A stretch of DNA of 64,000 bases from Gemmatimonas aurantiaca (GTDB lineage: Bacteria; Gemmatimonadota; Gemmatimonadetes; Gemmatimonadales; Gemmatimonadaceae), in contig NZ_JBBCJO010000010.1 of assembly GCF_037190085.1 (NCBI RefSeq), forward strand, positions 1 to 64,000. The letters run 5' to 3'. Below are positions 17,606 through 25,304 of the stretch, piece by piece (position 1 is the first letter of the stretch; each line of letters opens with the position of its first letter). Made by a program: the position numbers and the translations under genes. The notes below the pieces were generated by a model. It had not been told where the DNA came from, ran no database searches, and saw only the letters and a list, made by a program, of their open reading frames with translations.

Positions 17606-17641
17606 GTCTTCACGAGTACGTCTTTACGAGTACGTCTCCAC
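17606..17641. repeat. 14-bp tandem repeat in divergent promoter region
   Basis: GTCTTCACGAGTAC is followed by GTCTTTACGAGTAC and a partial third copy. It lies between the divergent starts of selO (17599) and the NlpE-like gene (17681), where both promoters must lie. Confidence 0.6.
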
Positions 17642-17680
17642 AACGGGAAAACTGGACAGATGGTCAAGAGGATCAAGACG

Positions 17681-18412
17681 ATGACCCCCGCACGGACGCG
17701 GTCGGCAGCCCTGGGGATCACGGTGGCGGCGGCGCTGATGGCTGCCTGCGGCGGAGGTGACACGCCCGGGCAGCATGCCGACTCGGCGGTGAAGACCGGA
17801 CCGACGATCACGATCGCGTCGATTGCACCGGCCACCTATACCGGGACCCTTCCGTGCGCCGATTGTTCCGGACTCCTCACCACCCTCTCCGTCTGGCCGG
17901 ACAGCGTCTACCGGCTGCGGGAAACGTACGATGGCAAGAGCAAGACGCCCTTCGTGCGCACGGGGCGCTGGCAGTTCGATGGACGGACGCTGACGCTGGA
18001 AGCCGACACCGGCGTGGTGGGCCGCTGGTCCCTGGTGCACGGGGACACCCTGCGCATGCTCGACCTGGCCGGCAACCCCATCGACAGTCCGCTGCCGATG
18101 CATCTGACACGCACCGATGCCCTGGATGCCGTCAGTGACATGGCCACCTTCGTGGGCACGTTCGTCTACTGGGCGGATGCGCCCACCTTCCGCGAGTGTG
18201 CCACGGGTCAGACCGTTCCCGTGGTCATGAAGGGCGACTACAAGGCGCTCGAGCGGGCGTACACGGCGGCGAAGCTGCCGACGGGCAGCGGGCAGCAGGT
18301 GGAAGTCCGTGGACGCTTCGTCCCCCGTCCGGCCGACATGGAAGGCTCCGCGCGGGATGCGTTCGAGGTCACGAAATACGTCGGGCCATCGGCCAACGGG
18401 AACTGTCGCTGA
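17681..18412 (+). CDS. NlpE-like copper-homeostasis/envelope-stress lipoprotein
   Basis: 243 residues from the ATG at 17681, with GAGG 9 nt upstream; an ATG at 17660 is possible. The lipobox is LMAAC (Cys about 24). Mature sequence YTGTLPCADCSGLLTTLSV matches the NlpE N-terminal domain with its CxxC-type pair, then a two-sheet pattern (TGRWQFDGRTLTLEAD). The C-terminal half (about 140-240) has a second beta domain (ATFVGTFVYWADAPTFREC; MKGDYKALERAY). NlpE family members sit in the outer membrane and respond to copper or surface stress; that role here is inference. Followed 24 nt later by msrB, so possibly one operon of envelope redox stress. Confidence 0.75.
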   Translation: MTPARTRSAALGITVAAALMAACGGGDTPGQHADSAVKTGPTITIASIAPATYTGTLPCADCSGLLTTLSVWPDSVYRLRETYDGKSKTPFVRTGRWQFDGRTLTLEADTGVVGRWSLVHGDTLRMLDLAGNPIDSPLPMHLTRTDALDAVSDMATFVGTFVYWADAPTFRECATGQTVPVVMKGDYKALERAYTAAKLPTGSGQQVEVRGRFVPRPADMEGSARDAFEVTKYVGPSANGNCR

Positions 18413-18436
18413 CCGTCGACGATACAAGAAAGGACC

Positions 18437-18994
18437 ATGGACAACATCGATCGTTCCAACGCCAGCGCCAACCTCAGCGCGGATACGGCGGCCACCGCGC
18501 GGTATGCGAAGCCGTCCCGCGAAGAGCTTGCCAGCACGCTCACTCCCGAGCAGTACGCCATCACGCAGCAGTGCGGCACCGAGCCGCCATTCCGCAACGC
18601 GTACTGGGATCATCATGAAGCCGGACTGTATGTCGACGTGGTGAGCGGTGAGCCGCTGTTTGCCTCGGTGCACAAGTTCGATTCCGGCACGGGCTGGCCG
18701 AGTTTCACGACACCGGTGGCTTCCAACGTCACGGCACACGAGGATACGGCGTACGGCATGCGCCGCATCGAGGTGCGCTCCAGACACGGCGACTCCCACC
18801 TCGGCCACGTCTTTCCCGATGGACCGCGTGAAGCCGGCGGCCTGCGGTACTGCATCAACTCCGCGTCGCTGCGTTTCGTGCCGTTGGCGGCACTCGAGCA
18901 GGAAGGCTATGGCGAGTTCCTGCCCCTGTTCGCCGGAGAACAGGGCGGGGAACGGAAGGACGGCGGCGCACACGGCGGTGCTCATGGCGGCTGA
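18437..18994 (+). CDS. msrB: Peptide methionine-R-sulfoxide reductase
   Basis: 185 residues. Reduces methionine-R-sulfoxide in proteins. Signature blocks: CGTEPPFRNAYWDHHEAGLY, FDSGTGWPSF, HGDSHLGHVFPDGP and the catalytic Cys in RYCINSASLRF. The zinc CxxC pairs of many MsrB proteins are absent (DVVSGEPLF where CxxC would be), so it is the zinc-free type. The C-terminal 25 residues are Gly/His-rich (GGAHGGAHGG). AAAGGA precedes the ATG. It overlaps the msrA start by 11 nt, so the two enzymes are probably made together. Confidence 0.95.
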   Translation: MDNIDRSNASANLSADTAATARYAKPSREELASTLTPEQYAITQQCGTEPPFRNAYWDHHEAGLYVDVVSGEPLFASVHKFDSGTGWPSFTTPVASNVTAHEDTAYGMRRIEVRSRHGDSHLGHVFPDGPREAGGLRYCINSASLRFVPLAALEQEGYGEFLPLFAGEQGGERKDGGAHGGAHGG

Positions 18995-19508
18995 CGCAGC
19001 GCCCGACAACGGGGTCGTCCGTCCGGAAGAAGTGGCCATTCTCGCCGGCGGCTGCTTCTGGGGGATGGAAGAGTTGCTGCGCGCCATTCCCGGCGTGCTG
19101 GACACCGACGTGGGGTACACGGGAGGCTGGCTCGAACATCCCACGTATCACGACACGCACGACAGCAAGAGCGGTCATGCGGAGAGTGTGCGTATCGTGT
19201 TCGATCCGACCGTGCTGAGTTACGAGACGCTGCTGGAAGACTGGTTCTTCCGCATGCACGATCCCACGACGGCCAATCGTCAGGGCAACGACATCGGCAC
19301 GCAGTACCGAAGCGCGATCTTCTACACCACCGAGGCGCAGCGCGAAACGGCGGAACGCGTGAAGGCGCGGGTGCAGTCCAGTGGACTCTGGGCAAAACCG
19401 ATCGTGACGGAGATCGTGCCCGAAGCCCGGTGGTGGAGCGCCGAGGGCTATCACCAGGATTATCTGCGGAAGAATCCTGGGGGGTACAGTTGTCACTACA
19501 TGCGGTGA
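18984..19508 (+). CDS. msrA: Peptide methionine-S-sulfoxide reductase
   Basis: 174 residues from the ATG at 18984 inside the end of msrB. Reduces methionine-S-sulfoxide. Motifs: LAGGCFWGMEE (catalytic Cys), VGYTGGW, GHAESVRIVFDP, HDPTTANRQGNDIGTQYRS and YHQDYLRKNP. The GYSCHYMR tail holds a possible resolving Cys. No signal peptide is seen, so it is cytoplasmic. Forms a pair with msrB covering both stereoisomers. Confidence 0.95.
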   Translation: MAADAAPDNGVVRPEEVAILAGGCFWGMEELLRAIPGVLDTDVGYTGGWLEHPTYHDTHDSKSGHAESVRIVFDPTVLSYETLLEDWFFRMHDPTTANRQGNDIGTQYRSAIFYTTEAQRETAERVKARVQSSGLWAKPIVTEIVPEARWWSAEGYHQDYLRKNPGGYSCHYMR

Positions 19509-19517
19509 CGCGTTGCG

Positions 19518-19605
19518 GGTGGTGGGTTCAGAGGTGAACTGCCGGGCAACGGGTCACGGGTCTCGTGACCCACGACCCTGTTGTTCGCCCCCAAACCCAT
19601 CACTC
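19518..19605. repeat. Family B inverted repeat between convergent genes
   Basis: An imperfect palindrome. The inner stem is GGGTCAC (19551-19557) with GTGACCC (19565-19571). The outer parts contain a GGTGAAC block on the left and GTTGTTCGCCCCCAAACCC on the right, the same shell seen at 20303-20421 and 37507-37612. It fills the gap between msrA and the convergent SRPBCC gene and could end both transcripts. Confidence 0.55.
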
Positions 19606-20257
19606 ACAACTCGCGACCGCTGTTCCGCCGTATCCTCAGCGCTCCACTCGGACATTTTGCCACTGCGCTCTCGATCTCGGCGTCCGTTGCACCCGATGTG
19701 TCGATCCACGGCTTGCGTTTCGGATTGAAGACGACGCCAAGGGCGCGTACGCAGTTGCCGCTGTGCCAGCAGCGTCCCTGACGCCATTCCACGGTGAGCT
19801 GCTGCGCCGGATATTCCCGCGTCAGTTCGTGCAGGGCCGCGAAGCGCTCCAGATGTCTGGACCACCCTTCCACGTGCACCTGGCGGAGCACTTCGCGTCG
19901 CGATGCGGGAAGCGCGGTCCATCCGGCATGCTCGATGTGCACGATGGACCCGTCGGGTGTGGCCTCGCACGACCAGCGCACGGTGGTCGACGCGTCCCAG
20001 TCGTCATCGGCCCAGGAGAACTCGATCAGGTGTCCGGGCTCGTGGTGCCTCACGGTTCCCGACGTGATCACCTCGCGATCGCTGTCGTCGCGCCACACCT
20101 CCCGTAGTGCGCCGCCCGGCTGCGGATCGAGTGAGACATGCGGACCCCACCACTTGGCGATGCCTTTGGGCGAGATGAGCAATGCCCAGGCCTCCGCGGG
20201 AGGCGCGGCCACCGGCATGCTGAGGCGGAAGCGGTCGGAATGGTGCTCGAGGTGCAT
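19604..20257 (-). CDS. SRPBCC (AHSA1-type) domain fused to a 4Fe-4S mono-cluster domain
   Basis: 217 residues. The N-terminal domain (about 5-145) has the helix-grip SRPBCC pattern: AWALLISPKGIAKWWGP, PGGALREVW and WSRHLERFAAL. After a short linker, about 155-212 match the divergent single-cluster ferredoxin domain (Fer4_19): CWHSGNCVRALGVVFNPKRK, PWIDTSGA and AVAKCPSGAL. The three visible Cys of CWHSGNC and KCPSG plus one further ligand would hold the cluster. The two domains are usually separate proteins. Function unknown; possibly ligand binding with redox sensing. No ribosome site is evident. The stop is adjacent to the palindrome. Confidence 0.75.
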   Translation of the reverse strand: MHLEHHSDRFRLSMPVAAPPAEAWALLISPKGIAKWWGPHVSLDPQPGGALREVWRDDSDREVITSGTVRHHEPGHLIEFSWADDDWDASTTVRWSCEATPDGSIVHIEHAGWTALPASRREVLRQVHVEGWSRHLERFAALHELTREYPAQQLTVEWRQGRCWHSGNCVRALGVVFNPKRKPWIDTSGATDAEIESAVAKCPSGALRIRRNSGREL

Positions 20258-20302
20258 GAGCGGGCGTTCCGGGGCGAGGGCGGGGGTTGGGTGAACGGTC
20301 GG

Positions 20303-20421
20303 GTTGAGAGTCGCGGGTTTGCAGTGTGGCGGTGAACAATCGGGTCACGGGTCACGAGACCTGCGTCCCGTGACCCGGTGTGACCCGGTTGTTCACCCCC
20401 GAACTGCAAACCCGGAACTCA
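20303..20421. repeat. Family B inverted repeat (shell plus variable core)
   Basis: Arms 20303-20361 and 20366-20421 pair almost throughout. The left arm reads GGGTTTGCAG..GGCGGTGAACAA then CGGGTCACGGGTCACGAGAC; the right is its complement with a few changes. It ends at the ridA stop codon (20422, minus strand) and could act as that gene's terminator. The outer parts match those at 19518 and 37507, while the core differs from the latter. Confidence 0.75.
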
Positions 20422-20805
20422 CTACCCCTTCTTCGCGATCAACTCGATCTCGACCGCCGCCCCGAGCGGCAGCCCGGCCACCGCCACCGTCGTGCGCGAC
20501 GGATACGGCGCCGTGAAGCGCGTCCCGTACGCCCCATTCATGGCCGCGAAGTTTGCCATATCGGTGAGATAGACGTTGCACTTGATCACATCGTCCATCG
20601 TCAGCCCGGCGTCTTCCACCACGGCTTGCAGGTTGTCGAACACCCGATGGGTCTGGGCGGCGACATCACCGTCGATGAGTTTGCCAGTGGTCGGGTCGAT
20701 GGGCGTCTGGCCGGAGCAGTACAGCAGATCACCCGCCCAGGTGGCGTGCGAATAGGGGCCGATGGCCTGAGGGCCGCGCGGGCTGAAGGCGGTCGAGCGG
20801 GACAT
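20422..20805 (-). CDS. ridA: RidA family enamine/imine deaminase
   Basis: 127 residues from the ATG at 20805, the usual length. RidA hydrolyses reactive 2-aminoacrylate-type enamines made by PLP enzymes to keto acids and ammonia. Blocks seen: GPYSHATWAGDLLYCSGQTP, VFDNLQAVVEDAGLTMDDVIKCNVYLTD, YPSRTTVAVAGLPLGAAVEIE (Arg ligand). An N-terminal extension is open in frame but runs through a repeat array and the divergent promoter, so it was rejected. No ribosome site is seen. Confidence 0.93.
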   Translation of the reverse strand: MSRSTAFSPRGPQAIGPYSHATWAGDLLYCSGQTPIDPTTGKLIDGDVAAQTHRVFDNLQAVVEDAGLTMDDVIKCNVYLTDMANFAAMNGAYGTRFTAPYPSRTTVAVAGLPLGAAVEIELIAKKG

Positions 20806-20843
20806 GAGGGAGGGGGGAGGAGAGATGAAAGGCAGAGCCGGAG

Positions 20844-20903
20844 GCGTATCGCCGGCCGGCGCGTCGCCAACCCGTATATCGCCAACCGGAGTATCGCCAA
20901 CCG
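20844..20903. repeat. 15-bp tandem repeat (4 copies) in divergent promoter region
   Basis: Four units around the consensus GNGTATCGCCAACCG, at 20844, 20859, 20874 and 20889. Between ridA and the HDOD-GAF gene. Confidence 0.7.
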
Positions 20904-20912
20904 GCGTAACCG

Positions 20913-20936
20913 CGACGATCATCGGAATGATCGTCG
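20913..20936. promoter_or_regulatory. Palindromic operator-like site
   Basis: Perfect 10-bp inverted repeat CGACGATCAT/ATGATCGTCG with a 4-nt spacer CGGA. It sits between the divergent ridA and HDOD-GAF genes, about 30 nt upstream of the likely -10 of the latter, a usual place for a dimeric regulator. Confidence 0.45.
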
Positions 20937-20975
20937 GAAGGAAGATACCGCACGGACCTGCCGATACTATCCATG

Positions 20976-22475
20976 ATGTCCCACCCCGACCATTCAGCCG
21001 CCGCAACCGACCCCATGCCCGTCAGGCAGCGCCTGTCGCGCATTCTCGAAGGGGCCGATTTTCCGGCGCTGTCCAAGCAGATCATCGACACGCTGTCGGC
21101 GCTCGATGACGACGCGCATTCCCTGCAGCGTCTCGCGAACGTGGTCCTGCGGGAATACAGTCTGACCCTGTCGGTGGTGCGCACCGCCAACAGCGTGCAC
21201 TACCGGCGCGGTGCCCGCGCGATCCAGAGCGCGACCCATGCCATGATGATGCTGGGCGCCCGCACCGTGCGGCAGTTGGCGGGCAGTCTGCTGCTGTTCG
21301 AGAACTACGCGCGCAAGTCGCCCGAGTTGAAGGAGCTGATGCTGCTGTCGCTGCTCACCGCCAACCATGCGCGGGCCGCGGCCACCCGGCTGCAGTTGCA
21401 GGATCCCGAAGAAGCGCATCTCTGCGGCATGTTCCGCAATCTCGGGGAAGTGCTGGTGGCCGGACATTTCCCCGAGGATTACACACGCATTCGTGCGCTC
21501 ATGGCCGACGGGGCCCACAGCGAGAGTGCGGCCACGCGCATCGTGCTGGGGTTTCCCTTTGCCGATCTCGGGGTGGAAGTCTCACGTCATTGGGGCATGC
21601 CCGACAGCGTCGTGCAGGGGATCCGTGCACGCGCGACCGCTTCGGCATCCCTGTCGGCGGCGGTGACGTCGTTCAGTCACGATCTCACCCAGGCCCTGTA
21701 TCGGCTGGACGGACACACCGGCGACGGCCCGCATGCCGTGGAGGCGGTGATCGAACAGCATGGCGCGCGCGTGAAGCTCACACGGGAACAGATCGGCGGG
21801 ATCGTCACCGACGCGATGGAGGAAACGCGCGAGTTGTTCGTGAATCCGCAGATCGCCACCGACCGGTTGCGGTTCCGTCAGCTCACCACCGCTGCCCGTG
21901 GGGCACTGGGCGAGAGTGTCACGGCGCGTGATGATGACACCCCGACCGCGACGGGGCCGGCTGGGGTGATCGCGTTGCGGGTGCGGTTGCGGCAGGAAGT
22001 GGAGGAAAAAGTGGACGTGGCCTCGGGCGCCGGTGTGGGCGAAGTCCTGCTGCTCGCGCTCGAAGCCGTGATGCGCGGCGGGCCGTTCGATCGGGTGCTG
22101 GCCTGTCTCTTCACGCCCGATCGGCTGCGTCTGGTCGCGCGTGCCGGACTGGGCGACGGCGTCGAAGCGCTGCTCGCGCAATTCGATTTCCCCGTGTCGG
22201 TGCGCGGCGGTCCCATCGTCACGCTCACCCAGCAACGGCAGGCCGTGTATCTCCCGGCCGATCGTGCGTTGACCACGGTGGAATTGCGGTGGGTGCAGTC
22301 GATGGGCCTCACCCAGTTCGGTGTGTTCCCGCTGGTGGTCCTCGGCAAGATCGTGGGCTGCATCTATTGCGATCGCATGGGAACCGCCGAGGTGCCGGAT
22401 CGGGCGACGGTACGGTATGCGAAGTCCATCGCCGATCTGGTGGTGGATGCCATCGGGAGGCGGCGGGGGAGCTGA
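20976..22475 (+). CDS. HDOD domain-GAF domain signalling protein
   Basis: 499 residues from the second of two overlapping ATGs (20973, 20976); GATACT/TACTAT lies 5-7 nt upstream, as for a leaderless start. The HDOD domain (about 20-230) shows FPALSKQIIDTLSALDD, SLQRLANVVLREYSLTLSVV, MMMLGARTVRQLAGS and CGMFRNLGEVLVAGHFPEDY. After a helical linker, a GAF-like domain fills about 335-495 (VLACLFTPDRLRLVARAG; FPLVVLGKIVGCIYCDRMG). HDOD proteins act in signal transduction, often with cyclic-di-GMP or motility systems. No output enzyme domain is present. Ends 15 nt before the convergent M28 gene. Confidence 0.9.
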   Translation: MSHPDHSAAATDPMPVRQRLSRILEGADFPALSKQIIDTLSALDDDAHSLQRLANVVLREYSLTLSVVRTANSVHYRRGARAIQSATHAMMMLGARTVRQLAGSLLLFENYARKSPELKELMLLSLLTANHARAAATRLQLQDPEEAHLCGMFRNLGEVLVAGHFPEDYTRIRALMADGAHSESAATRIVLGFPFADLGVEVSRHWGMPDSVVQGIRARATASASLSAAVTSFSHDLTQALYRLDGHTGDGPHAVEAVIEQHGARVKLTREQIGGIVTDAMEETRELFVNPQIATDRLRFRQLTTAARGALGESVTARDDDTPTATGPAGVIALRVRLRQEVEEKVDVASGAGVGEVLLLALEAVMRGGPFDRVLACLFTPDRLRLVARAGLGDGVEALLAQFDFPVSVRGGPIVTLTQQRQAVYLPADRALTTVELRWVQSMGLTQFGVFPLVVLGKIVGCIYCDRMGTAEVPDRATVRYAKSIADLVVDAIGRRRGS

Positions 22476-22490
22476 CGCGGTGGGTTGGTT

Positions 22491-24470
22491 CTACCGCGCC
22501 ACTCGCGCCTCCGGCTGTCCGCCCGGATGCCATGTCGGTTTGTCACCGTCAGCGAGAAGCCGCACGGCCCGGGCGGTGGCGCCGATCACCCGCGCCATGT
22601 GTGCCACGTTCACGATGCCCGCTTCGTCCTTCGGGTGGTGATACGGCGTGGCCAGATTGAACGACGACAGCGAGTGCGCCGGAATGCCGATGCGTGCAAA
22701 TGCCGCATTGTCGCTGCGGGTGAAAAAGCTCTGACCGGGACGTGGATCGGGCATGAGCGGAATGCCGTTGTCTGCCAGCAGGTCACCCAGCGTGGAGCGC
22801 TCGTAGCCGGTGAGCCAGGCGCGTCCGAATCCCCCGGTCAGAGAATCGGGATGTGCGATCATCTCGATGTTGAGATCGACGACCGTTTTTTCGAGTGGCA
22901 GCAGGGGATGCTGCAGATACCAGCGGGTGCCGAGTCCGCCCACTTCTTCGCCGGTGATGGACACGAAGAGGATGGTGCGTTTGGGGCGCGGGCCGTTCTG
23001 CAGGGCGCGTGCGATTTCGAGCAGCGCCACGTTGCCCGACGCATCGTCGTCGGCGCCGTTGTTGATGGAGTCACCGTCCACCGGCCGGCCGATGCCGATG
23101 TGATCGTAGTGCGCGGTGACCAGCACGACTTCGTCGCGCAGCACCGGGTCACTGCCTCGAATGACACCGGCAATGTTCTGCGTGCGGAGCCGCTGATCGG
23201 CAGGCAGCGCATTCCAGGCCGCCCACGATTCCACGGGTGCCGGACGCACACGGCCAGTCGTGTTGGGGCCCTGCGCGGTGCGCAGCGGGATGTGCTGGCG
23301 ATACGTGCCCGAATCGCCGGCTGGGGCGAGGCCCGCGGCTTTGTATTCCCGTTCCAGCCAGCGCGCGGCACGCTCCATACCCGGTGAACCGGTGAGGCGA
23401 CCTTCCATGCTGTCGGCAGCGAGAATGCCGATGGCGCGACGCACCCGGGCGGTGTCGATACGATCCACCCACTTCGCGGCGGCGCTGGTGCTGGCGGCGG
23501 TTGCCACACGCGGCTGCGCTTCGGCGACCATCGCCAACCACTGCCGGTTCGGACTCACGGCCAGTCGCGAAATGCGCGCCAGATGCGCAAAGCCGAAATC
23601 CCCCACCGTGCGCCATGCATTGCGACCGGTGTCGCTGCCGCGTGTCCATTGCAGCAGTTTCGTGTCCTGCCCGGCGAGGAGCGTGGTGCTGTCCACCCAC
23701 GTCACGTCTTCCGTGCCTTCGGGCAGCGCGACGAGCGTGTCGATGCGATCGCTGCTCACGTCGAGCCGCATGACATGCCAGGGTTGTGCGCCTTTCTGCA
23801 CGAAACTCACGAAGCGTGTGCCGGGAATGCGATGCAGCGAGCGGCCGATGTCGCGTGCCAGTGTGCGCGACGGTCCCGTTGTTCCGCCGGTGCGCCGCGT
23901 GTGCGTGACCTGCAAGGTGGCGGGGCTGCCCAGCACGAAGGTCACCCAGGTGGAGTCGTCGGGTTGTGCGAAGTAACCCACCGGCTTGAGGTCCGGAAGA
24001 ATGACCGACGGTGCGCCGCTTCCCAGCGGCAGGCGCCAGAGTCGCTGCGTGGAGTCCGCTTCCACGCGAATCACGGCCAGGGCCGCCGTGTCGCCGAGCA
24101 TGGGGGCGGCCGAGTATTCACTTTCGGGGACCGTACGCCGCACGGGCGCGGTGAGCCCGGTGGAGAGATCGAGGCGCCAGATGTCGGTGTGCCCGTCGCC
24201 CAGATTGGCGGTATAGAAGAGCGCGCGGCTGTCGGGCGCGAACATGGGCTGGTTGTCGTAGCCCGCGCGTCGCGTGAGGTTGGCCGGTACGCCGACCCGC
24301 ACCGTATCTCCCCGCATGGTGAGCGGCACCAGGTACACCTCGGCGTCGGGCGACGGCGTGCTGGTGCGGGGGACACCGCGCTGGGCGTGACTGGCGGGTG
24401 CCAGGAAGGTGCTGGCCAACGTGGCGGTGGCCAGGCCGGCGACGAGGGCGGCAGTGGGCGTATGGCGCAT
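22491..24470 (-). CDS. Exported M28 metallopeptidase with N-terminal TolB-like propeller
   Basis: 659 residues. The signal peptide is AALVAGLATATLASTF, with cleavage near ASHAQ. About 40-330 form a TolB/WD40-type propeller (YDNQPMFAPDSRALFYTAN, GDGHTDIWRLDLSTG). The M28 domain (about 380-655) has VTAHYDHIG, NNGADDDASGN, SITGEEVGGLG and an Asp/Glu-type MIAHPDS ligand, then the final His in ATPYHHPKDE. All zinc ligands of di-zinc aminopeptidases appear present. It probably releases N-terminal residues from peptides outside the cytoplasm. A monocistronic unit. Confidence 0.9.
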   Translation of the reverse strand: MRHTPTAALVAGLATATLASTFLAPASHAQRGVPRTSTPSPDAEVYLVPLTMRGDTVRVGVPANLTRRAGYDNQPMFAPDSRALFYTANLGDGHTDIWRLDLSTGLTAPVRRTVPESEYSAAPMLGDTAALAVIRVEADSTQRLWRLPLGSGAPSVILPDLKPVGYFAQPDDSTWVTFVLGSPATLQVTHTRRTGGTTGPSRTLARDIGRSLHRIPGTRFVSFVQKGAQPWHVMRLDVSSDRIDTLVALPEGTEDVTWVDSTTLLAGQDTKLLQWTRGSDTGRNAWRTVGDFGFAHLARISRLAVSPNRQWLAMVAEAQPRVATAASTSAAAKWVDRIDTARVRRAIGILAADSMEGRLTGSPGMERAARWLEREYKAAGLAPAGDSGTYRQHIPLRTAQGPNTTGRVRPAPVESWAAWNALPADQRLRTQNIAGVIRGSDPVLRDEVVLVTAHYDHIGIGRPVDGDSINNGADDDASGNVALLEIARALQNGPRPKRTILFVSITGEEVGGLGTRWYLQHPLLPLEKTVVDLNIEMIAHPDSLTGGFGRAWLTGYERSTLGDLLADNGIPLMPDPRPGQSFFTRSDNAAFARIGIPAHSLSSFNLATPYHHPKDEAGIVNVAHMARVIGATARAVRLLADGDKPTWHPGGQPEARVAR

Positions 24471-24640
24471 GGAGACGGCGAGGGAATGATGCGTGGCCGG
24501 CGGCGAGTCAGCGCAGGCTCATCATGTGATCCCTGATGTTGCGTGCATCGTTCGTGTCCCACAACTGCCGGCGAGTGCTGAAGGGTGTCGGCGCACGATG
24601 CGCCGAGTCGTGATGGGTTCCTCGTGTGTTCCCGCGCGGT

Positions 24641-25240
24641 TCACCGCCCCTTCCGAAACCACCGCGCCGCCAGAATCCCGCCCAGGAATCCTCCCAGGTG
24701 TGCCTGCCAACTGATGCCCGCCTGGCCCGGCGCGATGCCGAGCACGAGGCCGCCCCAGAGCGCGGCCGTCACGAGGCTGAGCAGAATGCTCGCCACACTG
24801 CGTGAGTAGACACCCGCCAGCAGTAGAAATCCGAGATAGCCGAAGATCACGCCGCTCGCGCCGATGTGCACCGAGCCCGGGGCACCGAGGGTCCACGCGA
24901 ACAGGCCGGCACCGAGCATCGAGAACAGCGTCACCGGCAGGAAATGGCGCGCATCACGCAGCATCACCATCCAGCCCAGGGCCACGAACGGCACGGTGTT
25001 GGCGATGAGATGCTGCAGGTTGGCATGCAGAAAAGGCGCGAACAGAATGCCGCGCAATCCGGTGACCGTGCGCGGCACGATGCCGTATTGCATGAGTGCG
25101 CCGCCGAGCATGCCGTTCGCCACGAAGGTGAGCCAGAATGCACCCAGCGTGGTGCCGAGCGTCGAGATCTGGGTCTTGAGCGAACGGGAAACCGGGAGCG
25201 CACGCGAACGGGCGGTGCGGGCGATGGGTGCCTTGGCCAT
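24641..25240 (-). CDS. Rhomboid family intramembrane serine protease
   Basis: 199 residues with six membrane helices. The catalytic Ser lies in HIGASGVIFGYLGF and the His in SWQAHLGGFLGGILAARWF; HANLQHLIANT in the second helix region is also typical. It cleaves substrates within the membrane; targets unknown. TACATT lies 6 nt before the ATG, so it appears to be leaderless. The GC-rich 170 nt after its stop up to the M28 start holds no gene. Confidence 0.93.
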   Translation of the reverse strand: MAKAPIARTARSRALPVSRSLKTQISTLGTTLGAFWLTFVANGMLGGALMQYGIVPRTVTGLRGILFAPFLHANLQHLIANTVPFVALGWMVMLRDARHFLPVTLFSMLGAGLFAWTLGAPGSVHIGASGVIFGYLGFLLLAGVYSRSVASILLSLVTAALWGGLVLGIAPGQAGISWQAHLGGFLGGILAARWFRKGR

Positions 25241-25246
25241 TCACAA

Positions 25247-25252
25247 AATGTA
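25247..25252 (-). promoter_or_regulatory. -10 box of a leaderless start (TACATT)
   Basis: TACATT on the minus strand, then 6 nt, then the rhomboid ATG at 25240. Confidence 0.5.
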
Positions 25253-25292
25253 GAGGGGCGGGATCATGTGGGCGATGTCGCTGCCCGAACGG

Positions 25293-25298
25293 TATCTT
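25293..25298 (+). promoter_or_regulatory. -10 box of a leaderless start (TATCTT)
   Basis: TATCTT, 6 nt, then the ATG at 25305. The same hexamer precedes the ATGs at 43243 and 49814. Confidence 0.55.
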
Positions 25299-25304
25299 CG
25301 CCTC

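Noticed and set aside
20806..21006. 67-residue N-terminal extension of RidA with VGDTP-like repeats
   Set aside because: RidA is a 125-130-residue protein. The extension runs through a repeat array, a palindrome and the divergent promoter.
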